Positions 36,053 to 43,920 of a stretch of DNA of 64,000 nt are shown here, piece after piece. The notes under the pieces are model-generated. The model saw nothing but the letters and a program-made list of their open reading frames with translations, searched no databases and had not been told where the DNA came from. A program made the translations under genes and the position numbers. Location of the stretch: the NCBI GenBank assembly GCA_903923395.1, contig CAIXXM010000096.1:54276-118275 (forward strand), written 5' to 3'. Position 1 is the first letter of the stretch. Each line of letters opens with the position of its first letter. Source of the DNA: an uncultured Acidobacteriia bacterium. Lineage in GTDB: Bacteria; Acidobacteriota; Terriglobia; Bryobacterales; Bryobacteraceae.

Positions 36053-37096
36053 ATGTACAACGCCTTTTTCGGACTTACAGACAATCCGTTCAACCTGAGC
36101 CCTGACCCTGCGTTCCTTTTTCGGAGTCCGCAGCATGAAGAGGCTTTGGCCAACCTGATTTACGGTGTGCAGAGCCGCAAGGGATTTATTGTGTTGACCG
36201 GCGAGGTTGGAACCGGGAAGACAACCATGCTGGAGTGCCTGCGGGACCATCTGGCGAGCCACGAAATCCCCTTCGCCGTGCTGTTTAATTCGCGCCTCAC
36301 GCCGGAACAGCTGTTCGAAATGATCGCCTACGATTTTTCGTTCGGGATGACGAAGCCTTCGAAGACGGATGTCTTGTTCCAGTTGAACAATATGCTGCTG
36401 GAGCGCGCGGCCGCCGGGAAAACCGCCGTCCTGATTGTGGATGAGGCGCAGAACCTGAGCTGGGATGTGCTCGAAGAGATCCGCCTGCTGGGAAATCTGG
36501 AGAACCGCCGGGGCAAATTGATCCAAATCATTCTGGCGGGACAGCCGGAACTCGATCAAAAGCTGGAGGAGCAGGAATACCGGCAGTTGAAGCAGCGGAT
36601 TTCACTGCGTTGCCGTTTGCGGGCGTTCAACCTGCAGGAAACCGCCGATTACATCGCCAGCCGCCTGGCACGCGCCGGTATGAAGGAACAGCGGGTATTT
36701 CCGCGTGTGGTGCTTGAAGGCATTCAGGCGCGCACGGCAGGCATTCCGCGCCTGATCAATTCGGTTTGCGACAACTTGCTGCTGACGGCGTTCGCGATGG
36801 GTGCGCGGGTTGTGACTCCGGCGATTCTGGAAGAAGTGGCTGCGGATTTGCAGTTGAATCTGCCCGCGCCGCCCGCACCTGTTGTGACCGCGCCGGCTCC
36901 GGAGCCAGTTATAGCTGGGCCCGTTCCCGAACCGGTCCCCGTGCAAGCCGTGGCAGCGTCAGTTGCCCCGCCCGTTGCCGTAGAAGAACCGCCCGCACCC
37001 GTGGTTCCTGAGCCTTTGCCGGTTCCACAACTGGAACTGCCCGCCGAACCCAAGGGCTTGCTGGCCCGCTGGTTCGGCAAAGCGTTCGGCAAATAG
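36053..37096 (+). CDS. ExeA/GspA-like AAA ATPase
   Basis: 347 residues. The N-terminus MYNAFFGLTDNPFNLSPDPAFLF is typical of the ExeA/TniB-like general-secretion ATPase family (AAA_22; shown in part). Walker A GEVGTGKTT (about 50-58), Walker B AVLIVDEAQNLS (about 124-135), and GIPRLINSVCDNLLLTAF sensor region. Residues about 265-335 are a Pro/Ala/Glu-rich linker that probably has no fold. In Aeromonas ExeA drives secretin assembly with ExeB; here no partner is nearby. Likely a cytosolic or membrane-associated ATPase for pilus or secretion assembly. Confidence 0.88.
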   Translation: MYNAFFGLTDNPFNLSPDPAFLFRSPQHEEALANLIYGVQSRKGFIVLTGEVGTGKTTMLECLRDHLASHEIPFAVLFNSRLTPEQLFEMIAYDFSFGMTKPSKTDVLFQLNNMLLERAAAGKTAVLIVDEAQNLSWDVLEEIRLLGNLENRRGKLIQIILAGQPELDQKLEEQEYRQLKQRISLRCRLRAFNLQETADYIASRLARAGMKEQRVFPRVVLEGIQARTAGIPRLINSVCDNLLLTAFAMGARVVTPAILEEVAADLQLNLPAPPAPVVTAPAPEPVIAGPVPEPVPVQAVAASVAPPVAVEEPPAPVVPEPLPVPQLELPAEPKGLLARWFGKAFGK

Positions 37097-37099
37097 CCT

Positions 37100-37981
37100 C
37101 TATTCGAACTGCACCGGAGCGACGCGCGGTTCCGAAGTTCTCGCGGTCCATTCCGCACCCGCCAGCACGAACATGGAGCCGATGAAGGTGAAGATCAGAA
37201 TCGAGACGGAGTAGCGGAACGGCCCGTATTCATGCTCAAACTTCGCGTTCAGCCACGGCCAGGCGAGCACGAAGATGTACTTGTAGACTTCCAGGATGAT
37301 TCCCATGAGCATCGAAACCGGGAAGATCCGCCGGGCTGGCACCGGGCAGTTCGGGAGCAGCCAATAGGTCACAAAGAGCGTCAGAATCGTGCAGGGAATG
37401 GCCGCCAGCTTGAAGATCACGATGGAAAGCCACTTCGGGAACGCACCATGGATGCCGAACTGTGAAGCGACATATTCCTGATTGACGGCAGTGAGCAGGA
37501 CCGAACCCAGTGCGAGTCCGCCACAGATGAGAATCAGGAACAGGCTGAGCACCTGGTTTTTGAGATAAGGCCGGTTTTCCGAGACACCCCAGGCGCGGTT
37601 CAGCGCCACTTCCAGCGGCTCAAACACTCCATTGGCCGTGAAGAGCAGCAGGATGATCGACATGACCTGCAGTCGTCCGGTCAACTTTTGCAGCCCGACC
37701 CAGATTGTGACGCCCATGTTGCCGGGGAAATAGTCACTGATGGCCAACTGGATCGCCTTTTCGGCCTGTGGCATGTGAAAAACGAAGCGGGCCAGCGACA
37801 ACATGACGATGAGGAACGGGAAGAAACTGAGCAGTACGCTGGCGGAAATCGAGAGGGCGTAGACGTGGCTCTCTGTTTCGGAGAGGTACTTGAGGGTGGG
37901 CATCCAACGGCGGGAACGCGCGATTAGAGGCTGCGGACTATTGGGCTCCGTGCCGTTCGCCTGGTCGAAAACAATTCTCAT
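37100..37981 (-). CDS. YihY/BrkB-family inner-membrane protein
   Basis: 293 residues with about six membrane helices. Family marks: LSISASVLLSFFPFLIVMLSL, FTANGVFEPLEVALNRAWGVSENRPYLKNQ (in part), and the RRIFPVSMLMGIILEVYKYIF region. The family was once taken for RNase BN but is an uncharacterised membrane family (UPF0761-like), possibly linked to serum resistance or export. It is convergent with the ExeA gene (3 bp apart). Confidence 0.87.
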   Translation of the reverse strand: MRIVFDQANGTEPNSPQPLIARSRRWMPTLKYLSETESHVYALSISASVLLSFFPFLIVMLSLARFVFHMPQAEKAIQLAISDYFPGNMGVTIWVGLQKLTGRLQVMSIILLLFTANGVFEPLEVALNRAWGVSENRPYLKNQVLSLFLILICGGLALGSVLLTAVNQEYVASQFGIHGAFPKWLSIVIFKLAAIPCTILTLFVTYWLLPNCPVPARRIFPVSMLMGIILEVYKYIFVLAWPWLNAKFEHEYGPFRYSVSILIFTFIGSMFVLAGAEWTARTSEPRVAPVQFE

Positions 37982-38040
37982 GGTTGCGGGTAATTTCTAT
38001 GGTGACACGCGGCGGGCGGCGGAATACTGTTATTCTGCGG

Positions 38041-39453
38041 ATGTCAGGCATGAAATTTGCCGGGCGGGAATCAGCCGCTGCGCTGGTGACGGCCCTCTTC
38101 GCGGCGATCGTCTTCGCCACCATCTCCAAACATGAACCCTGGGCCGATGAGGCGCAATCCTGGCTGCTGGCACGGGATAACCCGCTGCCGGACCTGCTCT
38201 TCCGCGCCCTGCGGTATGAAGGCAGCCCGGGCTTGTGGCACCTGATCAACTGGGTGGCGTCGCATGCAGGACTGCCCTATGCGTCGATCAACTGGATCGC
38301 GGGGGCCTTTGCCACCGGCGGGATTTATCTACTGATGCGGCTGGCTCCGTTTCCATTGCTGCTGCGGGTGCTGCTGCCATTTACGTTTTTCCTGAGTTAT
38401 CAATATGCGGTGATCGCGCGGAATTATGTTTTGGCTCCGGCGCTGTGCTTCGGGATCGCCTGGGTCATTCGGGAGCGTCCGGAAAAGTATCTGCTGCTGG
38501 CTGTGCTGGGCGGGTTGCTCGCGAATGTCAGTTCGCATGGCTTCCTGGTGGCCGTTTGTTTTCTGGCGGCGTTTGCGTGGATTCACCGGCGGAAAATCGA
38601 TTGGAGGCGCGCCGTCCCGGGAGTGGTGTTATTCGCGGGTTTTTGCCTGTTGGCGGCGTGGAGTGCGCGGCCCGCGCCGGACTTTGGCTTTGTCACCGTG
38701 CAGGCGGCATCTTTGCCGAGAGCAGGCGGCGGGCGGGTGTTCCACAAGCTCTGGCGCGCACTGGAGGTGTTGACGCTTCCGTTTGCGGGGTCCGTGTGGG
38801 CGGGGCTCGCCGCCTTGGGTTTGATTTGCTGGGCCGGACGGAGGAACTTGCTTTATCTGTTGCCTGTCCCTGTGCTGCTGGTCTTCTTCGCGACCGTGTA
38901 TGTGGCACCCTGGCACACCGGAATGATGTTCGTGGCGGCAGTGGCCGGATTGTGGATCGTATGGCCGGCGCGGATGCCGAAGCTGGTGACCGCCGGGTTG
39001 TGCCTCATGGCTCTGGCGCAGATTCCATGGACGTGGCATGCAGTCCGGGCGGATTGGCGGGAGCCATATGACGGGAGCCTGGCTGCGGCGCGGTATTTGC
39101 GGGAGGCACGGGGCAGAATCTTTGGGTACGGGCCGTATTCGGCGGCGGTGAGCGCCTACTTCCCTGGGCAGATCTTTGCGAATCAGGCGTCGTCCTATTG
39201 GGTTTGGAGCAAGGGGAACCGGGTGGATCTGGAGGTGGCCCGGATTGGGCAGGAGAAGCCGGACCTGATTGTGATTTGTGGAGTGGAACCGCAGGATCCG
39301 GCTGATGCTTTGGCCGGGGTGGAACGTGCCGCGGCAGCGGCGGGATATGCTCCAGTGCGGGCTTTCCGGGGCAGGGCACCGATGCGCGATGGCTATCGGG
39401 AAGGGAACCTCTATCGGGTCTGGGCAAGGCAGGGGGCGGCTGCGCTATACTGA
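38041..39453 (+). CDS. GT-C-like polytopic membrane protein, probable glycosyltransferase
   Basis: 470 residues from the ATG at 38041; earlier in-frame starts at 37999 (ATG) and 37984 (TTG) cannot be ruled out. There are about ten hydrophobic helices. The first loop holds an acidic pair after helix 1 (HEPWADEAQSWLLARDNPL), the position of catalytic or metal acids in GT-C lipid-linked glycosyltransferases, and GSPGLWHLINW resembles their EGhPPLY segment. The C-terminal 120 residues are a soluble periplasmic domain. Sugar donor and target unknown. It ends 7 bp before secG. Confidence 0.68.
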   Translation: MSGMKFAGRESAAALVTALFAAIVFATISKHEPWADEAQSWLLARDNPLPDLLFRALRYEGSPGLWHLINWVASHAGLPYASINWIAGAFATGGIYLLMRLAPFPLLLRVLLPFTFFLSYQYAVIARNYVLAPALCFGIAWVIRERPEKYLLLAVLGGLLANVSSHGFLVAVCFLAAFAWIHRRKIDWRRAVPGVVLFAGFCLLAAWSARPAPDFGFVTVQAASLPRAGGGRVFHKLWRALEVLTLPFAGSVWAGLAALGLICWAGRRNLLYLLPVPVLLVFFATVYVAPWHTGMMFVAAVAGLWIVWPARMPKLVTAGLCLMALAQIPWTWHAVRADWREPYDGSLAAARYLREARGRIFGYGPYSAAVSAYFPGQIFANQASSYWVWSKGNRVDLEVARIGQEKPDLIVICGVEPQDPADALAGVERAAAAAGYAPVRAFRGRAPMRDGYREGNLYRVWARQGAAALY

Positions 39454-39460
39454 AAAGGTT

Positions 39461-39787
39461 GTGATTTCGATCCTGTTAACTCTCGTGCATGTCGTGGTGT
39501 GCCTTTTTCTGATTGGCGTTGTGTTGCTGCAAAGCGGCAAGGCGGCTGATCTCGCTGGAGCGTTCGGCGGAATGGGTTCACAGACGGCGTTTGGTCCGCG
39601 CGGCTCTGCCACGCTGCTTTCGAAAGTGACGACGATTTCGGCGATCTTGTTCATGCTGACGTCGCTCTCGCTGTCGATTGTTGCGACGAAGAGTGCGTCA
39701 GGCACCGGCGGGACATTACAGCGGCATCCGGTGAGCAGCGTTCCCTCGACTGCCCCCGCTCCGGCGAAGCCAGCGCCGAAAAAGTAA
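39461..39787 (+). CDS. secG: Preprotein translocase subunit SecG
   Basis: 108 residues from a GTG start with AAAGG close upstream. Two membrane helices flank the family signature VVLLQSGKAADLAGAFGG (about 18-36) and GSATLLSKVTTISAILF. The C-terminus is a Pro/Ala/Lys tail. SecG supports SecYE during protein export. Its place directly before a tRNA-Leu gene is commonly seen in bacterial genomes. Confidence 0.92.
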   Translation: MISILLTLVHVVVCLFLIGVVLLQSGKAADLAGAFGGMGSQTAFGPRGSATLLSKVTTISAILFMLTSLSLSIVATKSASGTGGTLQRHPVSSVPSTAPAPAKPAPKK

Positions 39788-39822
39788 GGATTGCTGTTCA
39801 GGTTTTCGTTTCACCCCAAATT

Positions 39823-39907
39823 GCGGAGATGGCGGAATTGGCAGACGCACTAGCTTGAGGTGCTAGCGGGTAACACCGTGGGGGTTCAAGTCCCCCTCTC
39901 CGCACCA
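39823..39907 (+). tRNA. tRNA-Leu (anticodon GAG)
   Basis: 85 bases including encoded CCA. Acceptor stem GCGGAGA pairs with TCTCCGC (39897-39903); anticodon stem CTAGC/GCTAG with loop TTGAGGT, giving anticodon GAG at 39857-39859 (reads CUC/CUU). A long variable arm marks a class II tRNA, and TTCAA is present in the T loop. The last 21 bases form the left copy of the island's direct repeat, so the gene stayed intact after insertion. Confidence 0.97.
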
Positions 39908-39909
39908 AA
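39887..39909 (+). repeat. Left attachment site (attL), 23-bp direct repeat
   Basis: A 23-base sequence from the T arm of the tRNA to two bases past CCA is found again without change at 43641-43663. The base preceding the match differs (T against C), as expected at an attachment-site boundary. Confidence 0.92.
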
Positions 39910-39914
39910 GAACT

Positions 39915-39947
39915 GCCCTCGTATCAAGAAGATACGAGGGCTTTTTT
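39915..39947 (+). terminator. Strong intrinsic terminator after tRNA-Leu, island-borne
   Basis: A perfect 11-bp stem (39915-39925 with 39931-39941), 5-base loop, then TTTTTT. It lies just inside the left end of the island, so it came with the insert and replaced the chromosome's own tRNA terminator, which would now be at 43679-43714. Confidence 0.93.
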
Positions 39948-39950
39948 CGT

Positions 39951-39973
39951 CTGTGCCCCAAATTGTGCCCAAA
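39951..39973 (+). repeat. Tandem 11-12-nt repeat beside attL
   Basis: CTGTGCCCCAAA is followed at once by TTGTGCCCAAA. Short direct repeats beside an att core are where integrases place their arm-type contacts, so this may be a recombinase or excisionase binding site. Inference only. Confidence 0.45.
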
Positions 39974-40072
39974 GCTGAGGTGCAGCGAAGGAAAGATGGG
40001 GCATGAGACTGAGGCCGTCGCTCCAACTAGCCTGATAGGTGACCGTACAATCGGAGTGGAGGAGCTTTGTTC

Positions 40073-41566
40073 GTGCCAGTCATTCCCAATCTTGAATCCG
40101 CTAACAACGGTGGCTTTCTGTGGCCTTCTGTTTCAGATGCAGTAGACACATTTCTACGTCGTCGCCACAAGAATGCTGATCCCTACGAACGGGTGTGGCG
40201 GCTTATCCATCTTTGGGAGGCGATAGAGATTACTCTCGCCTTGGCGTCGATGTCCCGGCTCGTTGGTGACGTCGATTCTACGCCAATTTTACGCAGACAA
40301 CGTGAGTTCTTTTATGGCAAGACATGGGACATTTCACTTGACCAGTTCAGGTCAATGTCAGGAGCCAAGGACGGAGCGATCGATCAATGGATAAACATTT
40401 TGGACGAAATAGCCAAACTCGTTGAACCATCAAGTAAATTTCTGTCGTCCGTAAAGAGCTTGCTGACAGCTGCAGAAATAGACATGGCTCCGCTAGTCAC
40501 CTCTTGGTCGAAAGCATGTGATGTTCCAGCAGACTTCAAGCGTGACAAGGTAGAAGTCAGAATCGCAATGCGCTACGTCAATTCCTTCCGAAACAGACTA
40601 GCCCACGTACCATTCCCCCATGATCCGCTCGGCGAGGTCGCGGATGCGCTCGAGGCGGCTACTGAACAGTTGTTCAGCATCACTCCATTGCCTACTTCGC
40701 ACGCAAAAGGTGGCCAGAGCAGTGCCCTAACGGGTGCGTTCCGAGTTGCCCGCTGCTTCCTCCATGGCGGACTTATGGAATCACTAGTTGATGGACAGTC
40801 GAAGGAAATCGATTTCGTTTTTCCATGCAGCAAGAAAGATGCGAACGAGGTAGAAGTATGGGAAGCGAATCCGCTGTTGCATTTGGACTCAATGATGCGT
40901 CCTCATGTTCTCACGCGGGTTAAGGAGCATGATTTCTGCGAGTATACCCGGTTTCGCGCCGAAGCCAATGCTGTGGTAAGAGTCAGCGGCGGGATTGTCC
41001 AATGCCTTCCTGAGCCGACGAAAAGCGAGTACGTCTTTAAGACAGAAGAGCCACTAGACCATGCTCAACCCGCCGTTGCCAGTCCAATAGCTCCGCATCA
41101 GCCGCAACCGTCTGCCCCGAGCCGCGAACTTTCAATGTCCGAGGCGATAGAAGCGATAAGGTCCGAAGACTACGAAGCCGCAATCGAATTCTTCTACAAG
41201 CTGACTTGCGACCGTCCAACCTACCACATCGGCTGGCTGAGACTGGGTTACGCGCGGAGAGAACGTGCAGTACGTATTGCTCCAGATGATAAATCTTCGG
41301 GCATTTCACTACTTAAGTTGGCGGTCCAAGATCTGGAGAAAGCGGCACAGCACATCGACCCAGAATATAAGGCCTTGGGCTGGTATGAACGTTCCAAATC
41401 GTGGTACCACCTCGCAAGGCTTGAGCCCAATGTGGAAGAACACCGAACAAACTGCGTCGCTGACGCGGAAAAAGCATTCTCACTTTCTGACGAGAAGAAG
41501 TTTCTCACCTGGCTGGAACATCTTCAGCATCTCCCGATGCCTATAGCTGGGAACACTGAAAGTTGA
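40073..41566 (+). CDS. Island protein with HEPN-type RNxxxH motif and TPR-like C-terminus
   Basis: 497 residues from the GTG at 40073, chosen because GGAGGAG lies 8 bases upstream; a TTG at 40067 is too close to it. Residues 35-195 are helical and end with R173-N-R-L-A-H178 inside a long helix followed by PFPHDPLGEVADALEAATEQLF. RNxxxH is the active-site motif of HEPN ribonucleases found in many toxins and abortive-infection proteins. Residues about 205-320 are a beta-rich middle. Residues about 345-490 look like TPR helices (EAIRSEDYEAAIEFFYKL, LGWYERSKSWYHLARL). The family is not recognised. RNA cleavage on infection is a reasonable guess, not shown. A 229-bp gap separates it from the ATPase gene. 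Confidence 0.75.
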   Translation: MPVIPNLESANNGGFLWPSVSDAVDTFLRRRHKNADPYERVWRLIHLWEAIEITLALASMSRLVGDVDSTPILRRQREFFYGKTWDISLDQFRSMSGAKDGAIDQWINILDEIAKLVEPSSKFLSSVKSLLTAAEIDMAPLVTSWSKACDVPADFKRDKVEVRIAMRYVNSFRNRLAHVPFPHDPLGEVADALEAATEQLFSITPLPTSHAKGGQSSALTGAFRVARCFLHGGLMESLVDGQSKEIDFVFPCSKKDANEVEVWEANPLLHLDSMMRPHVLTRVKEHDFCEYTRFRAEANAVVRVSGGIVQCLPEPTKSEYVFKTEEPLDHAQPAVASPIAPHQPQPSAPSRELSMSEAIEAIRSEDYEAAIEFFYKLTCDRPTYHIGWLRLGYARRERAVRIAPDDKSSGISLLKLAVQDLEKAAQHIDPEYKALGWYERSKSWYHLARLEPNVEEHRTNCVADAEKAFSLSDEKKFLTWLEHLQHLPMPIAGNTES

Positions 41567-41795
41567 TGCACTCATGGAACCGCATCCGGTTTGAGGCAAT
41601 CCAGTCTTGGACCTCCTCCGTCAACTCATCGATGCGCGGCTGACGGGCTGGGGACCACTTGGAGTGTTGTTTTCAAACTACGTCGCGCAATAAATTCCTA
41701 CGATGTCCGCAACGTCCTCGAAGCTTGGGCCTCCCCCCAAAGGCAACAAGAGTCTGGATGTGGCTGTATTATTGGGGGGTGGGTGTAACCGGGCT

Positions 41796-42977
41796 ATGAA
41801 AAAGAATACGCTGCAGAGTCTACAAATTCGAAACCTGCTTTCGTTCGGGAATGAAAGCCCCAAGATTGACTTCGGAAACCTTAATATTCTTATCGGGCCA
41901 AATGGCTCTGGTAAGTCAAACTTGATAGAAATTATTGGGCTTCTTCGCAGTACTCCAAAGGATTTTGCGGCTGAGGTCGGCGACAGCGGCGGGATTTCAG
42001 AATGGCTTTGGAAGGGCCCTTCAACTGCGAAAACCCCGACTGCTTCGATTGAGTGCGCTGTGGCCCCGATTGGGGTAGGTAAGACCATCTCGTACAGGTT
42101 GGCATTCACCCGAAGTGGAGCGCAGTTGAAGATCATCGATGAACGCATCGAAAATGAAATGCCGGACCACGGCCATGACAAGCCCTACTTGTATTTCCAT
42201 CTGAACAGCGGCAAGCCAGTCCTAAACGTCGCAGGGAAGCCCCGAAAGCTTAATCGGGAAGATGTGGACCCACAGCGATCGATCTTGTCCCAACGCCAAG
42301 ATCCCGATCAATACCCAGAGGTTACCAATTTGGGCCGATATTTCGCGAGCTTCCGCTTGTACAGGAATTGGCAGTTTGGCCCTGATTCCGGAATCCGAGA
42401 TCTATATGGTGCAGGCCAGAAGAATGATTTTCTAGAAGAGGATATCAGCAATCTTGGCTTGATGTTGAACAAGCTTAGAGCAGATCCTCTTGCAAAAGCA
42501 GAGTTACTCCGATATCTACGGATGTTTTACGCAGGAGCAGAAGATGTACTGACTCCGATTCAAGGCGGATTAGTTGATCTGCGGATCGAGGAAGCCAACG
42601 GTATTACGATTCCGGCCTCACGGCTTTCAGATGGAACACTCCGCTGGCTATCTCTACTCACAATCCTGTTACATCCATCTCCACCGCCACTGGTTTGTAT
42701 TGAGGAGCCAGAGTTGGGCCTACATCCTGACATGATTCAGCCACTGGCGAGGCTGATCCAAGATGCATCTGAGCGAATGCAGTTGGTTGTCACAACACAC
42801 TCCGACGATTTGATCGACGAAATGTCAGGGAACCCATCGTCGATAATCGTCTGCGATAAGTATGAAGGATCGTCCGCATTTAAGCGATTGGACGCTGAGC
42901 AACTATCTGAGTGGCTCAGTCGTTATAGACTGGGTCAACTGTGGCGTACTGGCGAAATTGGGGGTACCCGCTGGTGA
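41796..42977 (+). CDS. AAA_21/ABC-type ATPase of a predicted defence module
   Basis: 393 residues from the ATG at 41796; the frame extends to 41703, but the family start LQSLQIRNLLSFGNES fits the later ATG. Walker A is GPNGSGKSN (34-42). The ABC signature is LSDGT, Walker B with catalytic Glu is LVCIEEPELGLHP (about 300), and the switch His is in VVTTHSDDLIDEM (about 334). This SMC/RecF-like ATPase without a long coiled coil is of the AAA_21 type seen in OLD, PARIS (AriA) and RloA/AbiL systems, where it senses infection and controls a nuclease. The next gene overlaps its stop by 4 bp. Codon use is more AT-rich than in the chromosome. Confidence 0.88.
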   Translation: MKKNTLQSLQIRNLLSFGNESPKIDFGNLNILIGPNGSGKSNLIEIIGLLRSTPKDFAAEVGDSGGISEWLWKGPSTAKTPTASIECAVAPIGVGKTISYRLAFTRSGAQLKIIDERIENEMPDHGHDKPYLYFHLNSGKPVLNVAGKPRKLNREDVDPQRSILSQRQDPDQYPEVTNLGRYFASFRLYRNWQFGPDSGIRDLYGAGQKNDFLEEDISNLGLMLNKLRADPLAKAELLRYLRMFYAGAEDVLTPIQGGLVDLRIEEANGITIPASRLSDGTLRWLSLLTILLHPSPPPLVCIEEPELGLHPDMIQPLARLIQDASERMQLVVTTHSDDLIDEMSGNPSSIIVCDKYEGSSAFKRLDAEQLSEWLSRYRLGQLWRTGEIGGTRW

Positions 42978-43579
42978 GCATTCGCATATATGTCGAGGGC
43001 GGCTTTGAAGGTAGTACGAAAAGTAACTGCAGGAAAGCCTTTGGAATATTTCTTGGGAAGGTAATACCTACCGGATCGTTCAAGATCATTGCATCTGGAA
43101 GTCGACAGGACGCGTTTAGGGATTTCTGCACCGCCTTGAACCAGCACCCTGACGACCTTGTCATACTTCTAGTCGACGCTGAAATGGAAGTGAGTACTAC
43201 CACCTGGCAGCACCTAAAGAACCGCAAGGACGATAAATGGACGCGCCCATTGTCTGCCGTCGAAGATCAGGCTCACTTGATGGTTCAAGTGATGGAAGCG
43301 TGGTTTCTCGCTGACCCCGACGCTCTTTCAACCTATTATGGCCAAGGCTTTCTAGTGAATTCCCTGCCGGGGCGGATGGATATTGAAAAGATCGAAAAAG
43401 AGAAGGTGTTTAAGGTACTAAGCCACGCAACCAAGCGGACGCAGAAAGGCGAATACCACAAAACAAGGCATGGATTTGATTTGCTCGAGCGGATTGATCC
43501 TAATTTGGTCCGTGCCGCTTCGCTGCATGCGGAAGCGCTGTTGAGTGTGTTGGCTAAGCAGTCCAGAACTAGGACCTAA
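42974..43579 (+). CDS. DUF4276 protein with TOPRIM-like acidic motifs
   Basis: 201 residues from the GTG at 42974, which overlaps the ATPase stop (GTGA), so translation is coupled. The family mark MVQVMEAWFLAD is at 103-114. V7-E8-G-G near the N-terminus and LLVDAE with D68 and E70 resemble the Glu and DxD/DxE positions of TOPRIM nucleases. DUF4276 proteins commonly sit beside AAA ATPases. By analogy with OLD and PARIS, this is probably the effector, cutting nucleic acid when released or activated by the ATPase. The TOPRIM reading is my inference from motif spacing. Confidence 0.87.
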   Translation: MSIRIYVEGGFEGSTKSNCRKAFGIFLGKVIPTGSFKIIASGSRQDAFRDFCTALNQHPDDLVILLVDAEMEVSTTTWQHLKNRKDDKWTRPLSAVEDQAHLMVQVMEAWFLADPDALSTYYGQGFLVNSLPGRMDIEKIEKEKVFKVLSHATKRTQKGEYHKTRHGFDLLERIDPNLVRAASLHAEALLSVLAKQSRTRT

Positions 43580-43640
43580 GGTTTGGGAGGCGGGAATAGA
43601 TTTACGGCAATCGCGCCCTTACAAATAGTGCAGGCGTCAC

Positions 43641-43663
43641 CAAGTCCCCCTCTCCGCACCAAA
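43641..43663 (+). repeat. Right attachment site (attR), 23-bp direct repeat
   Basis: An exact copy of the tRNA-Leu 3' end (39887-39909) without the rest of the tRNA. It should be the displaced original 3' end. Confidence 0.92.
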
Positions 43664-43678
43664 ATTCATAAATACTCT

Positions 43679-43714
43679 AACGGCCGTCAGTCATTTAATG
43701 GCCGTTTGTGTTTT
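43679..43714 (+). terminator. Probable original tRNA-Leu terminator displaced by the island
   Basis: A 7-bp stem AACGGCC/GGCCGTT (43679-43685, 43700-43706) with a 14-base loop, followed by a T-rich run. It lies 15 bp past attR, matching where the native tRNA terminator would be before insertion. Confidence 0.6.
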
Positions 43715-43920
43715 GTAATAGCCGGTCCGCATAGAGGACTTGCCTATGCCATGTGTTGCATGAACAATATTGTATTTTTCATGCAGGAGCTTTAAGATCT
43801 GATTGCAACAATCGACTGAAACAAAAGCACTTAGCCGGATCCATGGAAACGGAAGGGGTTGGGCGCAGAGTACGATCCTCGCCACCCATATATCCAACCG
43901 AAGATGCTACCGGCAAAACC

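Larger units (their letters stand above)
39887..43663. mobile_element. Small tRNA-Leu genomic island without its own integrase
   Basis: A 3.75-kb segment bounded by exact 23-bp direct repeats of the tRNA-Leu 3' end. Its three genes are visibly richer in A and T than their neighbours and use codons such as AGA, AAA and TTT much more. No recombinase, transposase or phage structural gene is present, so the element moved with a recombinase supplied in trans or has lost its own. Cargo: HEPN-motif/TPR-like protein, AAA ATPase, DUF4276. The repeat layout is observed; the mobility mechanism is inferred. Confidence 0.88.
43580..43920. other. Gene-free stretch: island right end and flank
   Basis: 341 bases between the DUF4276 stop and the cyclophilin stop. 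It holds attR (43641-43663), a hairpin terminator (43679-43714), and an 8-bp inverted repeat TGCATGAA/TTCATGCA (43757-43764, 43778-43785) around the palindrome CAATATTG. Sequence past attR stays AT-rich to about 43900. I see no convincing gene. Confidence 0.7.

Noticed and set aside
41567..41700. A short minus-strand reading frame in the gap between two island genes that looks partly protein-like (DELTEEVQDWIASNRMRFHE)
   Set aside because: It is closed by stops on both sides within about 45 codons and has no start codon or recognised family. It may be the remnant of a lost gene, but the evidence is too thin to annotate.
40573..42181. Minus-strand frames inside the island genes
   Set aside because: They are shadows of the three plus-strand genes, which have motifs and ordered starts.
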